A stretch of DNA of 64,000 nucleotides from Sanyastnella coralliicola (lineage in GTDB: Bacteria > Bacteroidota > Bacteroidia > Flavobacteriales_D > Sanyastnellaceae), in the NCBI RefSeq assembly GCF_030845195.1, contig NZ_CP132543.1, positions 3,675,501 to 3,739,500 on the forward strand. Direction: 5' to 3'. Positions 8,949 through 18,644 of this stretch are shown here, one piece after another (position 1 is the first letter of the stretch; each line of letters opens with the position of its first letter). Under the pieces are notes generated by a model. The model did no database searches, had not been told where the DNA came from, and saw only the letters and a list, made by a program, of their open reading frames with translations. The translations under genes were made by a program, and so were the position numbers.

Positions 8949-9640
8949 TTGACGAAATCGACGTCGAACAAATTGGCGATGTGAACGGAAAGCTTCTCTT
9001 TCACCTCATTCATGTCCAATGATCTACCGAGCTCTTTTTCCATGCTCGTTACGGCCTTATCGTCAATCCCACACGGGATGATCTTATCGAAGTATTCTAG
9101 TTGTGAATTCACGTTGAATGCAAAGCCGTGCATGGTCACCCAACGACTGCATTTCACGCCAAGGGCAGCAATTTTTCGTGGGTTTTCACCATCTCCGTCA
9201 ATCCAAACACCTGTGAGTCCGTCGATTCTCCCGGCTTCAATTTGGTATTCTGAAAGGGTCAGGATGATGGCTTCTTCGAGCGTGCGTAGGTAGCGATGAA
9301 TATCAGTGAAGAACTGATCAAGATCGAAGATCGGGTAGCCTACAATTTGTCCTGGTCCGTGGTAGGTGATGTCTCCTCCGCGATTGATCTTGTAGTATTG
9401 AATTCCCTGGTCGTTGAGCTCTTGCTCAGTGAGGAGTAGATTCTCTTCTTCTCCACTTTTTCCAAGGGTGAATACGTGTGGGTGTTCTACGTACAGCAGG
9501 TGATTCTCTGGCAATGGAAGTTCTTCTCCGTTGCGAATCGCGATCTTACGACTTACGGCTGCAGCGAAGAGTTCTTCTTGATAATCCCAACAGGCCTGAT
9601 AGTCCATCCGGCCCAAGTCTTTTACGATGACTTTTTTCAA
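8945..9640 (-). CDS. lipB: Lipoyl(octanoyl) transferase LipB
   Basis: Transfers octanoate from acyl carrier protein to lipoyl domains, the first step of de novo lipoate synthesis. Signature RGGDITYHGPGQIVGYP is present, the catalytic lysine is in KIAALGVK, and the catalytic cysteine is in IIPCGI. I chose a TTG start at 9640: it overlaps the TGA stop of the upstream isomerase (ATTGA arrangement) and gives 231 residues, the usual length. The frame stays open to 9733, but that part overlaps the upstream gene and is not LipB-like. The pair is presumably one transcript. Confidence 0.9.
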   Translation of the reverse strand: MKKVIVKDLGRMDYQACWDYQEELFAAAVSRKIAIRNGEELPLPENHLLYVEHPHVFTLGKSGEEENLLLTEQELNDQGIQYYKINRGGDITYHGPGQIVGYPIFDLDQFFTDIHRYLRTLEEAIILTLSEYQIEAGRIDGLTGVWIDGDGENPRKIAALGVKCSRWVTMHGFAFNVNSQLEYFDKIIPCGIDDKAVTSMEKELGRSLDMNEVKEKLSVHIANLFDVDFVN

Positions 9641-10623
9641 TTGATCTTGCTCAATTCGTTTTTGAGGAAGTCGATGTTCGTGATGATCACAGGATCTACG
9701 TCGTTGTTCTCGGCCACGATTAGCGACAACCAATCTCCGAGGTGGATGAGGTCGAAAATCTGCTCTAGGCGTGTGCTTCCTTCTGCTTGAATGTCTTCCA
9801 CTTTCGCACCTTTGGAGCGAATGATCTCTGCCGTAATATTCATGCGGTGCACACTACGAGGGTGATCATCAGCTGAACGCAACATGAGCACGCAGAAGCG
9901 GTCATCACCGCTTTCCCATCCCACCAATTCGTTGTGGTTCATTTCAGGATAAACATGGTGCCAGCACAAAAGTTTTGAATTCTCGTTGATCTGCTGACGC
10001 CAGCGAATAGCCACCCCTTCATTCTTCGTTTCAGAGTAGATGATCGGAATGTGTCCTTGAATGAAATCTGCGAGTTTCGATGCGCGATTGATGATCTGCT
10101 CTTGACTGTCTCGAAGGAAGCCGCCAAGGCGTTCCGCGCTAGCGAAAACAGAAGCATCAATAATCTCATACGCTACCAAGGTGCGGATCAGCGAAATTGC
10201 CGAGTAACCAAATTGCGAGCGAGGAGGCTGACCACCAGGCACCACAATCGCATTCAAACCGTGCTGCTTGGCCATGTCATGAACTTGACCGCCGCTCGTG
10301 ATACACGACACTTGAGCCCCTTTGTCAAGCGCCAGATTCATGGCACTTACCGTTTCCTCAGTATTTCCAGAATAACTAGAAATCACCACCAAGGTTTTCG
10401 TGTCAACGAACGCCGGAAGGGTGTAGTCATTGTTGATGATCACAGGCACCTTCGCGCTATCTTGAATAAGCTGAGAGATGATCTTTCCACCAATACCAGA
10501 GCCGCCCAAACCAGAGATAACCAGGTTCGAGATTTCTTTACCTTCCGTTTGGAAAGTGGTGAGGTCAGCGTTCTTCCATGCGAGGTCGAGCTGCTGCGGA
10601 AAATCTGCGATAAGTTGACGCAT
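9637..10623 (-). CDS. SIS-domain bifunctional phosphoglucose/phosphomannose isomerase
   Basis: A 328-residue sugar-phosphate isomerase of the small SIS-type PGI/PMI family, interconverting glucose-6-P or mannose-6-P with fructose-6-P. The N-terminal SIS domain has SGLGGSGIGGK (37-47) and SSYSGNTEETVSAM, and the C-terminal PGI/PMI domain has MNHNELVGWE. The family is about 320-350 residues, so it is complete. The ATG at 10623 is in a sensible place. It is directly followed by and overlaps lipB. One exact iterated motif is in frame (FASAERL). Confidence 0.88.
   Translation of the reverse strand: MRQLIADFPQQLDLAWKNADLTTFQTEGKEISNLVISGLGGSGIGGKIISQLIQDSAKVPVIINNDYTLPAFVDTKTLVVISSYSGNTEETVSAMNLALDKGAQVSCITSGGQVHDMAKQHGLNAIVVPGGQPPRSQFGYSAISLIRTLVAYEIIDASVFASAERLGGFLRDSQEQIINRASKLADFIQGHIPIIYSETKNEGVAIRWRQQINENSKLLCWHHVYPEMNHNELVGWESGDDRFCVLMLRSADDHPRSVHRMNITAEIIRSKGAKVEDIQAEGSTRLEQIFDLIHLGDWLSLIVAENNDVDPVIITNIDFLKNELSKIN
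10132..10145 (+). repeat. Iterated motif TTCCGCGCTAGCGA
   Basis: Exact 14-base consensus. Inside the SIS isomerase gene, coding for ASAE on the minus strand. Confidence 0.75.
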
Positions 10624-10659
10624 GCGAAAAATATTTCCGCAAATGTACGTCGCTTAAGA

Positions 10660-13600
10660 TTAACGTAGGAGGGTCACGTGCCCTGTGTAGATCTCGCGCT
10701 CTCCGCTTTCACGTGACGCAATCTCAATACGCCAAGGGTACACTCCGTCTGGAACGAAGTATTCACCGCCTTGACGGTTTCCGATCCACCCTGCTGAAGG
10801 GTCTTCGGTTTCGAATACCACATCTCCCCATCGGTCGAAGATGAAGAACTTGTATTCATCAATGGCACTACCAGAAATCACTGGCTGGAAGATCTCGTTA
10901 ATTCCGTCACTATCAGGAGTGAATGCGTTCGGTACGTAAACAATTAGGGTTGGATCAACCGTGATGGTCACGGTGAGAGAATCTGTACATCCGAACCAAT
11001 TGGTTGTCACCAAAGTCAAGTCGTATTCACCAGCACCAGGGAAGGTGTGTTCGAAATCAGGACTTGTGTAGAACCCACCGTCACTTGTGGTGTAGTTCCA
11101 CTCAGTTACGCCCTCACTTTGATCAGTAACAATGATGAATGGCGTGCTTGTGTCTGGTTCATCTGGAGTATAGCTGAAGTCAGCAGTTGGAGCTGGCCAG
11201 ATCTCAAGTAGTCCTGGTTCAGTAATGCCGTTCACACATCCTTGGTCTGAGATCACGACAAGTGAAATGTCATACTCACCAGGCTCATCTGTAGCGAATA
11301 CCGCTTCTTGTCCATTCGCGAATGTCTCACCATTCACTAACCATTCCCAGTTGATGATGTCTCCTCCGCTGATGGTACTCAAGTCTTCCAACTCAACACT
11401 TGCGTTCGCACAGGCTTGGATACCACTGCTTCCGAAGGCAGCTACTGGATTCGGGTGAATGGTCAAGGTCATGGTAGTGTCTACAACACAACCAGCAGAG
11501 CTTCCCATTTCAAGTGTGATGACATAGTCACCTGCGTTATCATAGGTCTGCATGAGGCTTTGGTCCGCAATGATTGGATCACCCAGCCCATTGTTCCAAG
11601 CGTAATAATCGATGGTCGTTGCTGGAATAGAAGATGTGTTTGTGAATGTCACTTCGGAGCCTTCACAAGCATTGTCAAACTGCACGTTGATTACTGGAAG
11701 TGGATTGACGAATACATCTTGTGTAAATACATCACTACATCCCGCGTCGGTTTCAACGTAGAGTTCAATTTCATAGTTACCCCAAGATGCCGGGTCGTAT
11801 CCCACAGGGTCTTGCTGATTGCTGTGCGGCTCACCATTCACTGTCCAATCCCACACAATGATCTCTTGAGCATCTGTAGAAGATTGGTTGTCAAGCACGA
11901 TGCTCTCATCAGCACAAATATCAGTCAGGTTGACGTCAGCAACAGGGGTTGCATACACAATCAATGAGTCTGTGTAAGAGGTAGAACAACCTTGATCAGA
12001 CACTACAGTCAGGCTGATATCAATCACACCAGGGCCGTCAACGGTAATGTCTGGCGCGCTCGTTCCTGTGATTTGACCGTTCTGTTCAATATCCCAGATG
12101 AATTCATCAATCGTACCCTCTTCGATCGTAGAGGTGCTTTGTACGTTGATGCTCTCCAACCAACATATTGAAGGCGGGTCAAACGACGCTTGAGGCTGTG
12201 CGTTGATGGTGAGATCTGCGAAATCATCTTCCACACATCCGTTGGCGTCTGTGTAGATGTATTCTACTTCGTAATCTCCAATTCCAGGATAAACGGCCGG
12301 GTCAAATTCGGTAATCTCAACGCCATCGACGTAGTACGTACCACCCGCTGGTGCACCACCAGAAACACCAACTGCAACTTCTGCCTCACACATTGGGTCT
12401 GGAGTGTCAAGTGTCACCACTGGAAGTGGGTGGATGAATACATCAGCCGTATCTGTGTTCACACACTGGTTGTCATCAGTGTAAGTGTAGATCACTTCAT
12501 ACGATGCGTTGTCTGGCATCGAAGGATCAAACTCTGTTGATTCCATTCCGTTGACGGTGTATACCCCAGTATTACCTACTGGAAGTCCGCCATCAAGAGG
12601 GAACGACGGTTCGTTGTAGCAGATCTCTTCAACCATGGCTAACTCTACCAGAGGAAGCTGGTTGATCACAAGGTCTACCGTGTTCTCGTATTGACAATCT
12701 TCGAAGAAACCGGTGACAATGATTTCAGTGCTTACTGGAGCAGTTAACCAATACTCATCGCCACCAATCGGAGTGAAGAGTTCTGGCTGATCAATCGTGT
12801 AGCTATCAGCGCCTGTGAATTCAATCATGGTGCTATCGCCGAAACAGATAGGGTCGATCGCTGATACATCGAAGGTGAATTCTTCTACCACGATCTCTTG
12901 CTCACATTCGATGAGGAATGGACAACCATTCGCATCTTCCATGACCAATGACGGACAGTAAGTACCAGGGTCTAGGTAAGTGTGGCTTGTTGATGTGTTG
13001 TTATCCGGATCACCAAACCCGTCACCGAATTCCCAGAAGTAAGTAAAGCTCTGATCGTTCGTGTTGTAGGCGTCGAAAGACACTTGGAACGGAGCACAGC
13101 TCACAGGGTCAAGCGTCACTTCGTATGGACCAATCACATTCGATAGGTTGAAGATATCCTCAACCATGGTGGTGTCGTAACAGCCGTATTGGTTTGATAC
13201 CACTAACTCCACATCGAACACCCCGATCGGGTAAGTATGGAATGGTGAGTTTCCAGAACCAACCTGGTTGTCACCGAAGTCCCATTGGCTCGTTTGCACT
13301 ACGCCAGTGGTTGTATTTTCAAACTGCACTCCGAAGAGACAGTTGTTGTTGTCGCTTGTAAAGGTGAAGTCAGCTACCGGAGAAACAATGTTCACCACGT
13401 TTGCTTGACACTGCGTTTGTTGACACCCTTGGGAGTTCTCAGCAGTCAAACACACGTCGTAAGAACCATTCTGAAGGTATACGTGCTGTGGGTTTTCTTC
13501 TGTACTCGTATTGTTCGGGTCACCAGGGTTACCGAAGTCCCATGAGTAACCAATGATATCTCCAACAGAGCTATTGGTCAAAGTGATCGTATCTCCAATA

Positions 13601-16311
13601 CATGAAGGGTCAACGGTGATGGTGAAGTCAGGAATTGGTGGTGGAACAAGGTCAACCACGTGCGTTACTACTGATCCACACCCGAAGTCATCCGTTGCCG
13701 TGAACGTCGCGCCGAAGGTTGTATCCCAAGGGGCAAAGAACTGGTGCACTGGGTTCAAATCATTCGAGGTCGTTCCATCAGTGAATTCCCAAGTATAAGT
13801 GTCGAGGAAGTTTCCTGTTGGCTCGAAGCTGATCAGTACACTGTCACACCCTTCCACGATAGTGGTGTTGAAATCAGCAAAGATCAGGTCATTGAATACG
13901 TTGACCATATCGTCGTATACGGTCGTGTAGCTACATCCACTGACATCAGTACCTGTGATGGTGACGTCGTACAATCCACCGGTGTTGTATTCTACATCAG
14001 GGAAGAAGTTCACCGTGAACGAGTAGTTCGCATAATCAACACCGTCTGGAGTGGTGGTGTATACATCCCAGATATTATTTTCATTGAGGGTGGCTTCCAT
14101 GGTCACTCCGTTCCCGAAATCGACAAAGAAGTTCTGGTAGATGGTGTAATCCGTGGTAGCGAAATTCGGCACCAGCGGAGCACATCCGGCGGCGTTGGTC
14201 GCACTCAGGTTGATAGGGTCTGTTGTGGTGATTACCGCTTGTGTGCGATCATCGTAACAGCCGGTATCATCGTTGAACACTACGAGTTCTACAACGTAGG
14301 TTCCTGGCCCAGGGTAAGTGTGCGTAGGGTTGGTATCGTTGTACACCAATGGAGATCCGTCACCGAAGTCCCAAATCAGCGAGTCTGCCTCAATGGATTC
14401 ATCCAAGAATGTCACCGTGTTAAGATCCGCACAATCCTGCGTGAAGCTGAATTCAGCGATCGGAGGAGGAATATAGATGTAGTCTTCGAGAAGGAGCAAG
14501 GCGTTACAAGCGAGGTTGTAAACACTCAAGGTCACATCAAAGTATCCCGTGTCAGCGTAGTCGTGAACGATACATGAGTCAGGGAAGCTTGCCGTTTGCC
14601 ATCCGGTGTTGTCACCGAAGTTCCATGAGTAAGCCGTATTCTCCACCATATCGGTACAGAAGGTGATGGGCTCCCCGGCACATGAAATAGGGTTGTCTGC
14701 CGTAAATTCAGAAACTACGTTTGGCTGAACGAGAATGGTTTCCTCTGCTGCGATCGTGCTTGTACAACCGCTCACTGTTGTGAGGAATACTTCAATCGTG
14801 TATTCACCGGGCTCTGCGTATGCGTAAACTGGAGCATCTCCGGAAGCATCAGGCACACCGTCGTTGTCAAAGTCCCAAAGGGTTTCAATAACGGCCTCAA
14901 CACTTTCAATTTCGATGTTGGTCAGGATCACTGGTTCACCCGTACAAATCACATCTGGATTCTCGAACGAGATGGTTGGTGGCTCTACCACGATGTAGTC
15001 AACAACGATCAAGGTGTCAGAACAACTCGACGTATTCACAACCAATCCAACGTCATAGCTTCCGAACATGTCGAAAGTATAGTTCAAGTCGTTGTCAGTT
15101 GATACCGAAACACCATCGATCAACCATTCGTAGCCGATGAGGTTTTGACCGGTACTGTTGTTGGTGATGTTCACTTCGTGTGGCGCAACACAAGATGCGG
15201 CGTCATCTGCAGTGAAATCAATATTGATTGGGTTGAGCACTTCAATGCTTACAGAACCGTCAGTAGAACCAACACAGTTATCAGAGTAGACCGCGGTAAG
15301 CACCGGATTGAATATGCCTGGTTGGTCAAAGATGAAGGTTGCAATAGAGTCCGTGGAATCTTCAATGCCATCTCCGTCAAAATCCCATGACCATCCTGAA
15401 GGTGCTGGGTTACTTGTATCGGTGAAGATCACGGTACCGCCTGCACACAAGAGGTTTTCTGAGATATCGAACGAAGGCGTTGGGGCTTGAACGATTTCAA
15501 TGGTTTCACAAGCCGTTACTACACATCCGATGGCATCTTCTACAGTCAGACAAACGTCGTATGAACCTACGTTGTCAAAGCTATGCGAGATGTCTGTAAC
15601 ATCAACAGTAGTTTGTGTGAAGCCATCGTCAAAGTCCCATTCGCAATTCAATCCATTGCCAGACGAAGTATTCGTAAAATCAATAGATACTGGAGGGTTA
15701 CAGTCGCTGAAAGTTGATGGGGTGAACTCCGCTACCGGGTAGTCATCACTTACTGAGATCATTCCGTCCACGGAGATCGAGCTGAAACAACCGAACTCAT
15801 CCTCTACTGAAAGTACAGGAGAGAAAGTACCCGCTGCGTCATAGCAGTAGGCTGGGTTCTGTTCGTTCGAAGTGATACCGTTTCCGAAATCCCAAGACCA
15901 TTCAACAATAGCCCCATCGGTCACCAATGTGGCATCTGTATACTGAACACAATGAGGCGCACACCCGGCAGTGTCATCTACAGCGAGATCCGCTACAGGA
16001 GGCGCATGAACAGTGATAAAGTCTTGAATGGTTGTGGTCTCAACACCATCGATGGTTAGGGTCACATCATATGTGCCTGGTTCCGAAAGAATGTCAATGT
16101 ATTGAGAAGAAGAGGAAGTAACTGTGCTGTTGTCAGGGTAGGTAATCACCCAGTTGAAGGTGCTAACTGTATTAGGATCAGGGGTGTCCACAGAAATGAT
16201 CACCGGTAAGGGTGAACACCCTTCGGCCTCATTTACGGAAAAGGAGACTTGCGCAGAAACTTCTAAGCACGCCACCACCGCCAACACCAGTATAGTTAGT
16301 CTTCTAAACAT
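10660..16311 (-). CDS. Giant PKD-repeat surface protein with gliding-motility-type C-terminal domain
   Basis: An 1883-residue exported protein with signal peptide MFRRLTILVLAVVACLEVSA. It consists of roughly 17 PKD-like domains of 80-100 residues, recognised by W-[DENT]-F/V-G-[DN] cores such as WSWDFGNG, IWDFGDG, YFWEFGDGF and WEWLVNGE, with paired cysteines in most units. The C-terminus (about 1795-1883) has YVPNAFTPDSDGINEIFQP and then IFDRWGDVVFE, the conserved gliding-motility-associated (CHU_C/type B T9SS sorting) domain. It is expected to be secreted by T9SS and displayed as a long adhesin-like rod. It stands alone, 37 bases upstream of the isomerase gene on the same strand. Ligand unknown. 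Confidence 0.9.
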   Translation of the reverse strand: MFRRLTILVLAVVACLEVSAQVSFSVNEAEGCSPLPVIISVDTPDPNTVSTFNWVITYPDNSTVTSSSSQYIDILSEPGTYDVTLTIDGVETTTIQDFITVHAPPVADLAVDDTAGCAPHCVQYTDATLVTDGAIVEWSWDFGNGITSNEQNPAYCYDAAGTFSPVLSVEDEFGCFSSISVDGMISVSDDYPVAEFTPSTFSDCNPPVSIDFTNTSSGNGLNCEWDFDDGFTQTTVDVTDISHSFDNVGSYDVCLTVEDAIGCVVTACETIEIVQAPTPSFDISENLLCAGGTVIFTDTSNPAPSGWSWDFDGDGIEDSTDSIATFIFDQPGIFNPVLTAVYSDNCVGSTDGSVSIEVLNPINIDFTADDAASCVAPHEVNITNNSTGQNLIGYEWLIDGVSVSTDNDLNYTFDMFGSYDVGLVVNTSSCSDTLIVVDYIVVEPPTISFENPDVICTGEPVILTNIEIESVEAVIETLWDFDNDGVPDASGDAPVYAYAEPGEYTIEVFLTTVSGCTSTIAAEETILVQPNVVSEFTADNPISCAGEPITFCTDMVENTAYSWNFGDNTGWQTASFPDSCIVHDYADTGYFDVTLSVYNLACNALLLLEDYIYIPPPIAEFSFTQDCADLNTVTFLDESIEADSLIWDFGDGSPLVYNDTNPTHTYPGPGTYVVELVVFNDDTGCYDDRTQAVITTTDPINLSATNAAGCAPLVPNFATTDYTIYQNFFVDFGNGVTMEATLNENNIWDVYTTTPDGVDYANYSFTVNFFPDVEYNTGGLYDVTITGTDVSGCSYTTVYDDMVNVFNDLIFADFNTTIVEGCDSVLISFEPTGNFLDTYTWEFTDGTTSNDLNPVHQFFAPWDTTFGATFTATDDFGCGSVVTHVVDLVPPPIPDFTITVDPSCIGDTITLTNSSVGDIIGYSWDFGNPGDPNNTSTEENPQHVYLQNGSYDVCLTAENSQGCQQTQCQANVVNIVSPVADFTFTSDNNNCLFGVQFENTTTGVVQTSQWDFGDNQVGSGNSPFHTYPIGVFDVELVVSNQYGCYDTTMVEDIFNLSNVIGPYEVTLDPVSCAPFQVSFDAYNTNDQSFTYFWEFGDGFGDPDNNTSTSHTYLDPGTYCPSLVMEDANGCPFLIECEQEIVVEEFTFDVSAIDPICFGDSTMIEFTGADSYTIDQPELFTPIGGDEYWLTAPVSTEIIVTGFFEDCQYENTVDLVINQLPLVELAMVEEICYNEPSFPLDGGLPVGNTGVYTVNGMESTEFDPSMPDNASYEVIYTYTDDNQCVNTDTADVFIHPLPVVTLDTPDPMCEAEVAVGVSGGAPAGGTYYVDGVEITEFDPAVYPGIGDYEVEYIYTDANGCVEDDFADLTINAQPQASFDPPSICWLESINVQSTSTIEEGTIDEFIWDIEQNGQITGTSAPDITVDGPGVIDISLTVVSDQGCSTSYTDSLIVYATPVADVNLTDICADESIVLDNQSSTDAQEIIVWDWTVNGEPHSNQQDPVGYDPASWGNYEIELYVETDAGCSDVFTQDVFVNPLPVINVQFDNACEGSEVTFTNTSSIPATTIDYYAWNNGLGDPIIADQSLMQTYDNAGDYVITLEMGSSAGCVVDTTMTLTIHPNPVAAFGSSGIQACANASVELEDLSTISGGDIINWEWLVNGETFANGQEAVFATDEPGEYDISLVVISDQGCVNGITEPGLLEIWPAPTADFSYTPDEPDTSTPFIIVTDQSEGVTEWNYTTSDGGFYTSPDFEHTFPGAGEYDLTLVTTNWFGCTDSLTVTITVDPTLIVYVPNAFTPDSDGINEIFQPVISGSAIDEYKFFIFDRWGDVVFETEDPSAGWIGNRQGGEYFVPDGVYPWRIEIASRESGEREIYTGHVTLLR

Positions 16312-16493
16312 TAGTCCCAGTTGGGCATTAAGCCCAGGTTACCTTATTAACAAAGATACGAACCTTTCAACAGTCAGACGTGCAATCATCGGGTATAGTT
16401 GCTTTTTCGTCGACTGAATTTTGATATTTAGACTCATTTCAGTCGAATCGGTCACATCTGCTTCCAGAATTCTGACAAATCCCCTGACTTATC

Positions 16494-16501
16494 TAATTTT
16501 G
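16494..16501 (+). promoter_or_regulatory. Candidate -7 element (TAnnTTTG) for lysS
   Basis: TAATTTTG matches the Bacteroidota -7 consensus and ends 18 bases before the chosen lysS ATG. No strong -33 TTG at the expected spacing. Confidence 0.35.
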
Positions 16502-16519
16502 CGGTCCAATCTTAGAATC

Positions 16520-18223
16520 ATGCAAATCCTCACTGAACAGGAGCGTATCAGACGACAGTCGTTGGTCGAACTTCGTAATCTTGGAATCGAACCGTATCCC
16601 GCGGCTGAATTCAAGACGAGCACTACAACTGCTGAACTCAAGGATAAGTTTAAGGAAGGAGAAGAAGTGACCATCGCTGGTCGTTTGATGACTCGCCGTA
16701 TCATGGGTAAGGCATCGTTTGGAGAGATCATGGATAGCAAAGGACGCTTCCAGTGTTACTTCAATCGTGATGTGCTGTGCGAAGGGGAAGACAAAGACCT
16801 GTACAACAAGGTCTTCAAAAAGCTCTTGGATATTGGTGACTTCATTGGTGTTACCGGAACAACCTTCATGACTCAAACAGGTGAACAGTCGATTGAGGTG
16901 AAGGAGTTAACGGTGTTGAGTAAATCGCTCAAGCCGCTTCCTATCGTGAAGACAGATGAGGACGGGAATGTGCATGATGCCTTCAACGACCCTGAGCTTC
17001 GTTACCGCATGCGTTACGTTGACTTGGTGGTGAACGAAGATGTTCGCGACACATTCATCACGCGCACTAAAGTGATCCAGTCGATGCGTTCGTTCTTCAA
17101 CGATCACAACTACTTGGAAGTGGACACGCCTGTTCTTCAACCAATTCCTGGTGGAGCTGCTGCTCGTCCGTTCATCACCCACCACAATGCGTTGGACATT
17201 CCATTGTACCTGCGTATTGCGAATGAGTTGTACCTCAAGCGATTGATCGTAGGTGGATTTGACGGGGTGTATGAGTTCTCACGCAACTTCAGAAATGAAG
17301 GGATGGACCGTACGCACAACCCAGAATTCACGGTGATGGAGATCTATGTTGCCTACAAGGATTACAACTGGATGATGGATTTCACCGAGCGTATGCTCGA
17401 GAAGGTTTGTCGTGATGTGCACGAAGGTACCGTGGTTGATTTCGGTGGTAAGCAGATTGATTTCAAGGCGCCGTTCCAACGTGTGACCATGACTGATTCT
17501 ATCAAAGAGCACACAGGGATCGACATTACAGGAAAGAGCGAAGAAGAACTTCGAGCGGCATGTAAGGAAATCGGTATCGAAGTCGATGAATCGATGGGTA
17601 AAGGAAAGCTGATTGATGAGATCTTCAGTGAGAAGTGTGAGCACCACTACATTCAACCAACTTTCATTACAGACTACCCAACGGAAATGTCTCCGCTATG
17701 TAAGCGTCACCGCGACAACCCAGACCTCACAGAGCGTTTTGAGTTGATGGTCAACGGAAACGAGCTAGCGAATGCATACAGCGAGTTGAACGATCCGATC
17801 GATCAGCGCGAGCGCTTCGAAGAGCAAGTGCGTTTGATGGAGCGAGGTGATGACGAGGCGATGTTCATTGATCAAGACTTCCTCCGTGCTCTTGAATACG
17901 GAATGCCTCCGACTTCAGGAATGGGAATTGGTGTAGACCGATTGATCATGCTGTTGACGGGTAACGAGAGTATTCAAGAAGTGCTTCTCTTCCCTCAAAT
18001 GAAGCCAGAAGTATTCGGCAAGCAAGGACCAGAACTCACAGAAAACGAGCAACTCGTATTCGACATCCTATCGAAGGCAAAGTCGATGGATCTCAATGCA
18101 CTAAAAGAGCAAACAGGGCTTTCAAACAAACAGTGGGATAAGTCGATGAAAGGACTTAGCAAGCAGGGGCTGACCAAGGTGACCAAGACGGATGAGGGGT
18201 TGACTGTTTCTGTTGTGGAGTAG
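16520..18223 (+). CDS. lysS: Lysyl-tRNA synthetase, class II
   Basis: Charges tRNA-Lys. From the ATG at 16520 the product is 567 residues; the frame is open upstream to 16421, but [15 protein letters not shown] is the family beginning. The OB-fold anticodon domain covers about 55-160. Class II motif 2 is in [18 protein letters not shown] and motif 3 in [14 protein letters not shown]-terminal extension of about 65 residues (from [16 protein letters not shown]) looks like a winged-helix unit; extensions of this kind occur in Bacteroidota LysRS. Complete and ordinary. Confidence 0.96.
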   Translation: MQILTEQERIRRQSLVELRNLGIEPYPAAEFKTSTTTAELKDKFKEGEEVTIAGRLMTRRIMGKASFGEIMDSKGRFQCYFNRDVLCEGEDKDLYNKVFKKLLDIGDFIGVTGTTFMTQTGEQSIEVKELTVLSKSLKPLPIVKTDEDGNVHDAFNDPELRYRMRYVDLVVNEDVRDTFITRTKVIQSMRSFFNDHNYLEVDTPVLQPIPGGAAARPFITHHNALDIPLYLRIANELYLKRLIVGGFDGVYEFSRNFRNEGMDRTHNPEFTVMEIYVAYKDYNWMMDFTERMLEKVCRDVHEGTVVDFGGKQIDFKAPFQRVTMTDSIKEHTGIDITGKSEEELRAACKEIGIEVDESMGKGKLIDEIFSEKCEHHYIQPTFITDYPTEMSPLCKRHRDNPDLTERFELMVNGNELANAYSELNDPIDQRERFEEQVRLMERGDDEAMFIDQDFLRALEYGMPPTSGMGIGVDRLIMLLTGNESIQEVLLFPQMKPEVFGKQGPELTENEQLVFDILSKAKSMDLNALKEQTGLSNKQWDKSMKGLSKQGLTKVTKTDEGLTVSVVE

Positions 18224-18229
18224 GAAGTC

Positions 18230-18276
18230 AGTTTGTGGTTCGTGGTTCGTGGTGTGTAGTTCGTGGAACGCGGTTT
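18230..18276. repeat. Array A with 7-base period (GGTTCGT-like)
   Basis: Successive heptads read TTTGTGG, TTCGTGG, TTCGTGG, TGTGTAG, TTCGTGG, AACGCGG. It lies between the lysS stop and the AraC remnant. Confidence 0.7.
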
Positions 18277-18532
18277 AGTTTTGTGAACCCCGATACTCTT
18301 TCGGACTCATTCCCACCTTTGATTTAAAGAGGTTGCTGAAATGCTGTGGGAACTCAAACCCTAGTGAATAAGCGATGCCGCTGATGCTTTCATTTGAGTT
18401 GAGCAGGTTGGCTTTGGCCTTCTCAATTAAGAAGAAATGAATATGCTCCAATGCGGTTTTTCCAGTTTCCTTTTTCAGGAGATCACTCAAGTAGTTGGGA
18501 GAATAATTGAGCTGTTTTGCGCAGTATTCCAC
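18275..18532 (-). pseudogene. AraC-family HTH domain remnant (N-terminus missing)
   Basis: The 85 residues are exactly the C-terminal double helix-turn-helix of an AraC regulator: LSDLLKKETGKTALEHI, then SISGIAYSLGFEFPQHFS and KSKVGMSPKEYR. The ligand or receiver part, usually 150-200 residues, is absent. Upstream of the HTH the sequence turns at once into a 7-base-period array and then a gene on the opposite strand. The only start available is GTG. The HTH itself has no frameshift. It is most likely a deletion remnant. A small functional HTH protein is possible but less likely. Confidence 0.75.
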
Positions 18533-18543
18533 GCGAAGGATAG

Positions 18544-18567
18544 CGGAACACGGAACGCAGGTTGCGG
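18544..18567. repeat. Array B with 7-base period (GGAACRC-like)
   Basis: GGAACAC, GGAACGC, AGGTTGC and GG follow in heptad phase. Located at the truncation point of the AraC remnant. Confidence 0.6.
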
Positions 18568-18644
18568 TTAAGGGTTCTCTTGTCCGAACTCTGAAGATTT
18601 ATTTACTTGAGGATGCAGATTCTCATTTGAAAGGTCCAGACACC

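Noticed and set aside
10051-10668. 205-residue plus-strand frame opposite the sugar isomerase
   Set aside because: Low-complexity Arg/His/Thr-rich shadow of a conserved SIS-family gene.
13744-14577. 277-residue plus-strand frame inside the giant PKD gene
   Set aside because: Antisense to clear PKD domains; the translation has no domain pattern and its openness follows from the Asp/Thr/Gly-rich codons on the other strand.
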